A stretch of 64,000 bases of DNA from Carettochelys insculpta (Eukaryota > Chordata > Testudines > Carettochelyidae): positions 241,598,501-241,662,500 of the forward strand of contig NC_134137.1 in NCBI RefSeq assembly GCF_033958435.1. The letters run 5' to 3'. The notes below the pieces were generated by a model, which ran no database searches, was not told the DNA's origin, and was given only the letters and a program-made list of their open reading frames with translations. The translations under genes and the position numbers were made by a program. Of this stretch, positions 54,568 to 64,000 are shown in pieces; position 1 is the first letter of the stretch; the number at the start of each line of letters is the position of its first letter.

Positions 54568-54990
54568 GGCCGTGTCTACACTAGCCAAAAACTTCGAAAT
54601 GGCCATGCAAATGGCCATTTTGACATTTACTAATGAAGCACTGAAATACATATTCAGCACTTCATTAGCACGTGGGTGCACGCGGCACTTCAAAATTGGC
54701 GCGGCTCGTCCAGACGGGGCTCCTTTTCGAAAAGGACCCTGCCTACTTCGAAGTCCCCTTATTCCTATGAGCAGATGGGAATAAGGGGACTTCGAAGTAG
54801 GCGTGGTCCTTTTCGAAAAGGAGCCCCGTCTGGGCGAGGCACGCAGTGGTGAGCCGTGTCAATTTCGAAGTGCCGTGGCCGCCTGCATGCCAATGAGGCG
54901 CTGAATATGTATGTCAGCGCTTCATTAGTCAACTTCGAAATGGCCATTTGCATGGCCATTTCGAAGTTTTTGGCTAGTGTAGACATAGCC
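54568..54990. mobile_element. Foldback DNA element, near-perfect palindrome (423 bp)
   Basis: Left GGCCGTGTCTACACTAGCC, right GGCTAGTGTAGACATAGCC, flanked by CCA (54565-54567 and 54991-54993). The whole element folds on itself: AAAAACTTCGAAATGGCC at both ends, GGACTTCGAAGTAGG beside the centre, and a loop of only about a dozen bases around 54772. No coding capacity. Confidence 0.85.
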
Positions 54991-55576
54991 CCAGTTATCT
55001 ATTAGATAACTAAAGATGATAATGAACAGTAAATTCATGTGCAAAAACTTATCACACCCATTATTAAATGAATAACTGATTCACTTAACGATATGAAATA
55101 TAAAATGTTAAGCATGACTTTATATTGCCAGATATTGTAAACGTTTTCAAGTTTGTATGTTGGAAATTGTCACCAAAATGTGACCAGTTTTGTTGACAAA
55201 TCATGAAACCCTGTTTTCCTCCAACTCCTGTGAACAGACTTATATGGCAGAAAGTATGGTACGGAAAGGCACAGTGTAGTACATCAGTCTTTAAATGTCA
55301 CCCTAATGTATGAGCATCAGCATAACAAACAACAGCATTAAACTGTGACTAACCAATTAAGAAGTCCTGATTTTCCAAGGCTGTAGCTGCAATGAAGAAA
55401 GCCCACTGTTTGGAAGTACTGCCTTCTGTTTTTTGTTTGTTCTGTGAGCAGCACTGCAGAGGCAGATGCAAAGCTGTCTAGGGAACCTCACTTGTGTTCT
55501 TTCAAACTTCCCCATGTTTTATTTTTTTAAACCTATACTTAGCGTTCAGTTTTCTGGCTAACATCTAAGTCTCTAA

Positions 55577-55853
55577 GGCTATGTCTATACTTACTAAAAA
55601 CTTTGAAATCGTCATGCTAATGGCCAAATCAAAGAATACTAATGAGGCACGGAAATGCACATTCAGCGCCTCAGTAGCATGCCGCTGGCTGCGGCACTTC
55701 GAAGGTGCTGCAGTTCTCTCGCCCGCGGCTCATCTACACAAGGGTCCTCTTCGGAAGGACCCCGCCAACATCGAAATCCCCTCATTCTTATCAGCTGATA
55801 GGACCCCATGTAGATGAGCCGTGGGTGAGCAAACTGAGGCACTTTCGAAGGTC
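55577..55853. mobile_element. Foldback-type DNA element, right-truncated
   Basis: Left end GGCTATGTCTATACTTAC, then AAAACTTTGAAATCGTC and CATTCAGCGCCTCAGTAGC as in 54568-54990. The right arm stops near GGCACTTTCGAAGGTC, so the terminus and duplication are lost. Confidence 0.6.
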
Positions 55854-56599
55854 TTTATGGTTCACATCACAACATGCAAGAAAGGCAGCATAAGTCAATA
55901 TACAGTCCAACTTTGTTTTCTAGTAAAAATACTGAAAGGAAAGAGTGGCCTAGTTTTCTTATTGCATTCTGCCAGGCACACTCATGCAAACATGCAATGT
56001 AGCACCACTCTGTTGGCAAGGTGACAAAATCTTGAGACTGCTTTTGTAATGCATGTAATGTTGCTGTCTACAGGGATGGCTAATCCCCCCCACTATTTAA
56101 AGTTCACACAGATTAAAATAGACCGTAGCCTGTTTGTTTCTGGCTAACAAGATGCATCAAAATTACCTTTCAGTAGGTCTACTAAAAGGGATTACTACTG
56201 ATCATGGAAAAAAATTCAAAAATGTCTCGCAGACCATCAATTATTCATGGAAATCAAAGACAATGACAACTGACTGATGACTTCATCAAATATTAACATG
56301 GAAGTTGAAAGGTAATAAAAGGGCAAGAGACTTGTGCGTATTCAATACACAAGGAGCATTCACACGGCAATATCATATGGCCTTAACTTCCATCACTAAG
56401 TAATGCTAGAGCAAAGAACAGATGTGTTGTTTTCCTGGCCTTAATAAAAAAGGAGCAGTGTTTAGCTTCTGTTGTCACTGTTCTACTACTGGAAACTTTG
56501 ATCTGTCGTCAGAGTTTGAGATTTGTGTTACGTTAACAAGAAAAGACCTACATTGGTAGCATATCACTGAAAAGTAAAAGCTTGTCTATGAAAATAATT

Positions 56600-57226
56600 A
56601 AAAATTCGGGGTGTTGATTAATTGCAGTTAACTCAGGTGATTAACAAAAAATTAACTGCAATGAACCACAGTTTTAAGTCACACTGTTAAACAATAGACT
56701 ACCAACTGAAAAATCTATTAACTGTTTTGGATGTTCTTCTACATTTCGAAATACACTGATTTCAATTACAACACAGAATACAATACGTACATGCACACCT
56801 CCTATTTTTATTACAAACATTCGCACTTTAAGAATGATTACGAATATTTTTCAATTCATCCTGTAAAAGTACTGCAGTGCATTCTCGCTATCATGACAGT
56901 GCAAGTTAGAAGTGCAGACTATGTTACAAAACTGCACTCAAAAACGAAACAAGGCAAAATTTTAGTCTACATGTCCACGTTGTTCTACTTCCTGACCAGC
57001 CAATCAATAAGATAAACAAGTTTGTTTATATTACATGACATTATGCTGCATGCTTCTCATTTACAATTTCACTTGAAAGTGAGAACAGGCATTTGCATGG
57101 GACTTTTGTAGCTGGCATTGCAAGATACTGACATGCCACATATTCTTTACATTTATATGCATCTTCACATTTTGGCCACCATTCTAAGGGACAAGTTTCC
57201 ACATCGCTGAAGCTCATTAAAAACAA
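56600..57226 (-). pseudogene. hAT transposon remnant with dimerisation-domain fragment
   Basis: On the minus strand 57226-57041 reads CPLEWWPKCEDAYKC, YLAMPATKVPCKCLFSLSSE and IVNEKHAA, the hAT C-terminal dimerisation block (usual pattern PLxWW, YLxxPATSxPxERxFS). The 3' non-coding end follows toward 56600, ending in inverted AATTGCAGTTAACTCAGG, a hAT-like terminus. The rest of the transposase is missing. Confidence 0.65.
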
Positions 57227-58734
57227 GTATTAGTTAAATTAGAGGGTTAGCAAAACCATTAAACTATTAGGATCCTGCATTAGGCTGAAAAAAAAAAAAA
57301 AGTTTGGTACTTCCTTCACACTCCCTCTCAATCATCTTAGTTGTGCCTTGGTATCACTGCATTTATTTACCCACGTTCTATATACTCTTTGAAACTTGCA
57401 ATACTTAGAGTGGAGTAAAATTGAATTGTATGGTTAAGGTTAACGGAATCTACTATTTTTTTAAATTGGTATTTTGAGATCTACCAGTCTGCTACATTTT
57501 TCCCTTTGAAACATACCTGTTCCGTACAGCATGAAAACATGCATGCTACACAAATGTCAAACGCAGCGAGCTATCCAAAATGTAAGTACGGGTGTTCAAT
57601 GTTCCTTTTTATTGAATGTATGTTATGTTGCTTTTTCCATTCTACATATGTTAACAGATCCTTTTTTTAAAAATAAATCTTAATATCGTAATAAACAGAA
57701 ATGGGAGAAGTGGATATACTGATTATTAACTGGCAAGTTGAGGCACACATTTTAATAGAAAAAAAGAGTATGGATTGAAAATTGTCTTGTGTTCACTTGA
57801 GGGCCCATATGAAAACGTTTTTCATTCTCTAATATTCTTGGTAACATTCTCAGCAACCGGGTGGCAGATGGGCGAGGACAACAACAACAAAACAAGGATA
57901 CACCACACAGGAATAAAATATTCACCCGTTACCCACCAGAAGTGAATATTTCACTCACCACAAGGTCACTGCTTTCATGAAACTCACTGGCAGAACTAAT
58001 ACCTGTTTTTAATTTATGTCGTACATATTAAAGGAATATGTTTAATATAAAATATTTTCCAAAGGGCAGAAAAAGGATATTTTAAAACACACGTACGGTT
58101 CAATCATTTTGACATCATTAACATAACTTCATAGATTGCTTAGAAACAAATTAATTTTAGCACTTGAGAATTTAACGAATTAACTTTTTTAACCCTACCT
58201 TGTCAAATTATTTTGCTTCCTGCTTCTTTGTTGTTGTTTTTTTTTGGGTGGGGGATGGGGGTTAAGACAATCAAGTATTATAAAATCGTATTTAAAAAAA
58301 AAAAACAAATATTTTACACTCATTTCTTAATTTTCAATTGTGTACATTTAATAGCCAGTTGAAATCTTTTTAAAAGAGCTTCATTGCCATTTAGGTTTTT
58401 AATTCTACATCAGGATAAATTCAGTCAAAATTATTCCTAATTCTAGTCTGAAGAAATTAATTTATTTCTAAAACCTCCAGTGAAGCGATATTGTGTGCAT
58501 ATAATTCCAATAAAAATAAAATAGTGGAATTCTGGAAAGGTATTAGAAATGTGTTCAGTGGTTCACAATAGACAGAACACAGCTGTTACACTTTCTGTAA
58601 CACTTTCAAGGATCCTAAAAACGCAGAACGATTCCACACACCACACAAATCAGGATTTTTAACTAAATATGGTACTAGATGAAGCGTTATCATCTCTGAA
58701 TTAAAAGGACTTTTTATTTTGCCAGATGCATTCA

Positions 58735-58956
<222 letters not shown>

Positions 58957-59729
58957 TCAGCGTTATGTCAAGGAAATATCCCCTTCAGTGACTGATCTGC
59001 ATCTACTCATTGGAGCAGATTGCTGACAAACTGGACAAAATTATGACAAACTAGAACCAATAAGTTACATCTTCAGAGTCCATTCAAGTATCTTTGCCTC
59101 TTGACCAGAGCTCACCTTCAATGAAATTCTGCATTCATTGAGCACAGGTGAATGGAGATAATATGAGGAAAGTATGCTGGTCAGTTAGTGAGTGAAGAAT
59201 TAATATAACTTTAAATAAAACATTAGCTTTTAATATAAGAAAATTTAGGTTAACCTAATATTAAGTTAGACAAAGACCACCAAATATAAGTAGCAAGAAA
59301 GGGAAGGATATTGAACAAACTAAGAGGTGCATTTTTTGCCTCATGGTAAAGTGTTGCAGGGACCCACGACTTGCTCTTAGTTTAGCTTTATTACACAATG
59401 TGCAGTCTCCAGTTTGGAGCTGGGTCAAACCACAATCAACAAATGAGGCCTACCTCCACTACTATCTGAACAGCTCTGAGAACATATTAAATCTTGTTTT
59501 GCAGGATCCTTAGTTGGGCATTTTTGAGGTAATAGGTTTAGGGTTTTTTATTTTTTATTATTATTTCTTAAAAATAAGATGTAAGCACAAAACTACTGCG
59601 CTGAAGGCAAAACTTAGCATCAGGAAAAAATTTAAAATAATATTAAACAAGACAAGTCTCGTGGTATATACCAACAGATTGCTCTCTCACCTCAAGAATA
59701 TATACAATCAATAAATTATATATATAAAA

Positions 59730-60955
59730 TCAGGGTTGCCATGGGATAAGAGGGAAGATTCTTTCATGGATTGAGAACTGGTTAAAAGACAGGGGAAAAA
59801 AAAAGGGTAGGAATGAATGGTAAATTTTCTGAATGGGTAAGGGTAATGAGTGGTGTTCCCCAAGGCTCAGTCCTAGGACCAATCCTATTCAACTTATTCA
59901 TAAATGATCTAGAGAAAGGGGTAAAGTGGTGAGGTGGTAAAGTTTGTGGATCATACTAAACTATTCAAAACAGTCAAGACAAAAGCAGACTGTGAGGAAC
60001 TTCAAAAAGATCTCACCAAACTGAGTGATTGGGCAACAAAATGGCAAATGAAATTTAATGTGGGTAAGTGTAAGGTCATGCACATTGGAAAAAAATAACC
60101 CCAAGTATACATTCAATATGATGGGGGCTAATTTAACTATAATTAATCAGGAAAGAGATCTTGGGGTTATCGTGGATAGTTCCTTGAAAACATCCACACA
60201 GTGTGCAGCAGCAGTCATAAAAGCAAATAGTATGTTAGGAATTATTAAAAAAGGGACAGAAGATAAGAAAAAGAATATTTTACTGCCCCTTTATAAAACC
60301 ATGGTATCCCACATCTTGAATACTGCGTACAGATGTGGTCTCCTCACCTCAAAAAAAGATATTTTGACATTAGAGAAGGTTCAGAAAAGGGCAACTAAAA
60401 TGATGAGGGGTTTGAAAGGGGTTCCACATGAAGAGAGGTTAGAGACTGGACTTTTCAGTTTAGAAAAAGAGGAGACTGAGGGGGGATATGATAGAGGTAT
60501 ATAAAATCATAAGTGGTGCGGAGAGGGTGAATAAAGAAAAGCTATTTACTTGTTCCCATAATGTAAGAACTAGAGGACACCCAATAAAATTAATGGGTAG
60601 CAGGTTTAAAACTAATAAAAGAAAGTTCTTTTTCACACACTGCACAGCCAGCCTGTGGAACTCCTTGCCAGAGGAGGCCGCGAAGGCTAGGACTATAAGA
60701 GTTCAAAGAAGAGCTAGATAACCTTATGAAGGTTAGGTCCATAAAAGGCTATTAGCCAAGGGGTAGAATGGTGTCCCTGGCCTCTGTTTGTCAGAGGCTG
60801 GAGATGGATGGCAGGAGACAAGTCATTTGATCATTGTCTTCGGTCCACCCTCTCTGGAGCACCTGGCACTGGCCACTGTCAGCACACGGGATGCTGGGCT
60901 AGACGGACCTTTGGTCTGACCCAGTAATGGCCATTCTTATGTTCTTATGTTAATA
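59730..60955 (+). mobile_element. CR1/L3-type LINE, 3' part
   Basis: About 1.2 kb of reverse-transcriptase ORF with frameshifts: SGVPQGSVLGPILFNLFIND (about 59850-59910), then GVIVDSSLKTSTQCAAAVIK, KTMVSHILNTAYRCG, KVQKRATKMMRGLKGVPHEE, and a further frame with IKLMGSRFKTNKRKFFF. The 3' end is GGCCATTCTTATGTTCTTAT, a different terminal repeat from the copy at 41576, so it belongs to another subfamily. Confidence 0.85.
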
Positions 60956-61671
60956 TAAATGATAGTTTTTCAAGTGCATTCCTGTGGGTTCTTTACAGCC
61001 TCCTGTTAGAACAATTTTTCATCTGGAAGTGTTAAAATTAATAGTTACATAATATAAGAAGTATGAGACAAAGAACATAGTAACACTACTGAGAATAAAA
61101 CAGGAAATAAAATTAGGAATCTGGGTTGTCACAACATATAAATACGCGGATGATAAATCTCAAACATTTTACCATAAACCAGTAACTGAAGTCACGTGCC
61201 TAAAAAGCATACAAAGGATGCAGCATTTCACAATTAATGCAGGGGTCCATAATTAATTCTAATTTTATCATAACTTGCTTCATATTTTTGTACTTATTTT
61301 AATTAACTTAAGACTGACAGGAAGGACTCTGAAATTCAGTTTAGTTAGAAGTGGTTTCAGAAGGGCTTACGACATATCAAACACTTTTTTATTCCTCAAG
61401 CATAAGTAAATATTTGTGCTGTGTACTTTGCTGAAGCCATGACATTTGTCTGAAGCTCTTCTGACATGAAACAAGCCTTTTGGAAAGACTCGTTAATATG
61501 AAGCTGCCAGATTATTGGAAACAAGTTATTTCTGCAGGGGAAGTAAGACTACCATTATTTAATATTATTTAAGATATTGATGCAAGCATTTATGACAGAT
61601 AAACATGATTAGAGAGCTTAAGTGTCAGCATTAAAACTAATAAGCTGTTGACACACTGAAGCTCTACAACT

Positions 61672-61885
61672 TTTACTGTACTGGTTGAACCTATCTTGTC
61701 TGGCACCCTGGCCCTAACTGGGGACCGACCAGAGACTTTTCCAGACGATGGGAGGTCAATATTGTCTAGCAGATATACCAACAACTCCTCTGCTTAGTGG
61801 GCTCTTGGAAGACATTTAGGAGTAAATCACAGATAAAAGCACAGAAACCAGAGAGCCAGGACTGGTGGCTGGAAACAAATTTTAT
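61672..61885 (+). mobile_element. Mariner/Tigger-like MITE, left-end fragment
   Basis: Shares GGTTGAACCT, GGCACCCT, AGCACAGAAACCAGAGAGCC and GGTGGCTGGAAACAAATTTT with 34785-35091. The right end is missing. Confidence 0.5.
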
Positions 61886-62503
61886 GTAACAGATCAATAA
61901 CTGACAGCTAAGGAAATACTGAAATGGTAATGAGTGACCTAATGGAACTGTACAATGAGGCAGAAAAAACTGTGTACAAACAACACAGAAACCAATACAA
62001 TTTGGACTTCACCACAGGGCTATAGCACCAGTGCCTGGAAAGACTAGAGAACTCCGACTCGTCTCCAGCTGGCCGGTGTGCCCAGCTTTTCTATACAATG
62101 TCAGAGGCGCCTTCCTATCATGCTTTTGCTTTTTTAGTTAAGGATTTATTGCTAAAGCTGGTTAAGGCAATAAGCTGCTTGTAGGTAACAAGTATCTTGT
62201 CAGCATGTTATGTATTCAGAGAACCCAGAGTTGAACCTGAGAGAACTTTTGACTGCAACATGTGGAAACACATGATCCTGTTGGGGGTGGGCAAAGGCAA
62301 TGCTCTACAACACCAGCAAACTGTTCTGAATCAACCACCACTGGAAAGAGTCTAGATTTTTGGGACGGTATTAATGTCAACCTTCTTTTGTTCAAGATCA
62401 GACCCAGACTACTGAAAAGGCATAACGTTAACTGGATACAAGAGAGGATTTGTTCCCTTAACTTGCCCTTCACTACACAATCAATCAAGTGTGTGAAGAC
62501 ATG

Positions 62504-63185
62504 GGCTACGTCTACACGTGAAGCCAACATCGAAATAGGCTATTTCGATGAATAACGTCTACACATCCTCCAGGGCTGGCAACGTCGATGTTCAACTTCG
62601 ACGTTGCGCGGCACCACATCGAAATAGGCGCTGCGAGGGTATGTCTACACGCCAAAGTAGCACACATCGAAATAAGGGTGCCAGGCACAGCTGCAGACAG
62701 GGTCACAGGGCGGACTCAACAGCGAGCCGCTCCCTTAAAGGGCCCCTCCCAGACACAGTTGCACTAAACAACACAAGATACACAGAGCTGACAACTGGTT
62801 GCAGACCCTGTGCCTGCAGCATGGATCCCCAGCTGCCGCAGCAGCAGCCAGAAGCCCTGGGCTAAGGGCTGCTGCCCACGGTGACCATAGAGCCCTACAG
62901 GGGCTGGAGAGAGAGCATCTCTCAACCCCCCAGCTGATGGCCGCCATGGAGGACCCGGCAATTTCGACGTTGCGGGACGTGGATCGTCTACACAGTCCCT
63001 ACTTCGACGTTGAACGTCAAAGTAGGGCGCTATTCTGATCCCCTCATGAGGTTAGCGACTTCGACGTCTCGCCGCCTAACGTCGAAGTTAACTTCGAAAT
63101 AGCGCACGACGTGTGTAGCTGCGACGGGCGCTATTTTGAAGTTAGTGCCGCTACTTCGAAGTAGCGTGCACGTGTAGACACAGCT
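62504..63185. mobile_element. Foldback-terminus DNA element, type 3 copy, opposite orientation (682 bp)
   Basis: Starts GGCTACGTCTACACGTGAAG and ends CACGTGTAGACACAGCT, flanked by ATG (62501-62503 and 63186-63188). It is the reverse complement of the 50143-50824 copy and has exactly the same length. Confidence 0.85.
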
Positions 63186-63327
63186 ATGAAGTCCTTTTTT
63201 TCTGAGCAATGTGGGGCAGTAATGATAACACTGGTAAAAATGTGTAGTACCCAGAGGCACTGAGACTTCATGCTAGGGTGAGTGCAGTCTCTGCTCTACA
63301 GCCTTGGCCAAGAGCCAGCTGGCCTTC

Positions 63328-63402
63328 AGCTCATGTGGTACAGCACAGGGCTTTAGCCCCTATGATTGCAGGTTCAATCCCTGATGCCAGCAACCCAGGT
63401 CT
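63328..63402 (+). repeat. tRNA-like SINE head
   Basis: Box A-like CTTCAGCTCATGTGGTACAG and box B-like GGTTCAATCCC, 45 bases apart, as in a tRNA-derived SINE. It is a different family from 30573-30783. It does not fold as a clean tRNA. Confidence 0.45.
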
Positions 63403-63544
63403 GTCAGCGTTACAAATGCAAGGAGCTTAGGATAGGTCAAACAGTAGCACTGCGTACTTGACCTTCCACGACAAATCTCAAACCTCCTGTGGCTTAGGGG
63501 AAAAACACTCCAGCACACACACTCTCCTCAGGCAATATCTGTAA

Positions 63545-63825
63545 TCTGCATGATTTTAGTTAGCCAGACAACCACTTACCATGGGCTTGGCCAAGTTCCC
63601 CATGGTCCCATAAGGTTTTGTTTCCAGCCACTAGTCCTGGTCCTCAGCGTTTTGTGCTGTTATCTATCTGTAATTTACCCCCAACATCTTCTAAGAGCCC
63701 AGTAACCAGGTAAGTGTTCGTAATGCTTCTGGACAATATTGACCTTCCATGGTCTGGCAAATTCTCTCATTTGACACCAGTCAGGTCCTGAGGGTGTCCG
63801 ACTAGAGGGGTTCCACCTGTATCCT
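63545..63825 (-). mobile_element. Mariner/Tigger-like MITE, inverted copy
   Basis: Reverse complement of the 34785 family: ATGATTTTAGTTAGCCAGAC, CCATGGTCCCATAAGG, TTTTGTTTCCAGCCAC, and right terminus ACTAGAGGGGTTCCACCTGT. Confidence 0.5.
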
Positions 63826-64000
63826 GAAGCTCCAGGCTAATAAATGAGTTGTGTTTTAATACAGAATAGCTGCTAGAGTGACTGTAGTCATTGTAGCCCC
63901 CCCGCATTTGATATATTTGTTGAGTCTGGAGATGGAAAATAGGTTTCATCCCGCCCTGGATTTCAGGGATCGGGAAACACCAGGAATAGAATTCCTTTCC

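Noticed and set aside
63328..63402. Possible functional tRNA gene
   Set aside because: Box A and box B are present, but the acceptor and anticodon stems do not pair cleanly; a SINE head fits better.

Overview
The window is vertebrate nuclear DNA, most likely from a turtle. It has intron-split genes with GT/AG junctions and one CpG island, and no operons. Its repeats are sauropsid: CR1 LINE 3' ends, a tRNA-derived SINE with a CR1-like tail (the Cry I type of turtles), MIR-like relics, hAT and mariner-like DNA elements, and a Penelope-like repeat. The species call is an inference from repeat types; no search was run.

Three protein-coding genes are supported, in the order KLHL42 (-), MANSC4 (+), MRPS35 (-). 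As I recall the human chromosome 12p11 map, this is the same order and relative orientation, reversed. KLHL42 exon 1 (1526-2394) sits in a CpG island and its remaining exons lie before base 1. MANSC4 is complete in three exons (13636-13864, 19239-19373, 19711-20393; 348 aa) with signal peptide, MANSC domain, transmembrane segment and short basic tail. MRPS35 contributes its terminal exon (38869-39153) and the 70-nt exon before it (58744-58813), separated by a 19.6-kb intron; its 5' exons lie beyond base 64000 or were not found.

Everything else is spacer or intron shaped by mobile elements. 20.4-38.9 kb holds a broken copy of an uncharacterised multicopy protein family (22485-24822) split by a solo LTR, a decayed PIF/Harbinger transposase, SINEs, and several Penelope-like copies carrying hammerhead-ribozyme-like motifs, some in head-to-head inverted form. 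The MRPS35 intron holds CR1 pieces, a three-level nested insertion (48758-50047), hAT elements and a cluster of foldback elements.

The most striking pattern is a set of nine DNA elements (seven with both ends) sharing the terminus GGCTGTGTCTACAC and flanked by 3-bp target duplications of varied sequence (TCT, ATG/ACG, AGA, AAA, AGA, CCA, ATG). Their interiors fall into at least four unrelated or diverged types, from 344 to 1770 bp. Several are near-perfect long palindromes, and two are exactly 682 bp, which suggests fairly recent movement. No transposase for them is visible here.
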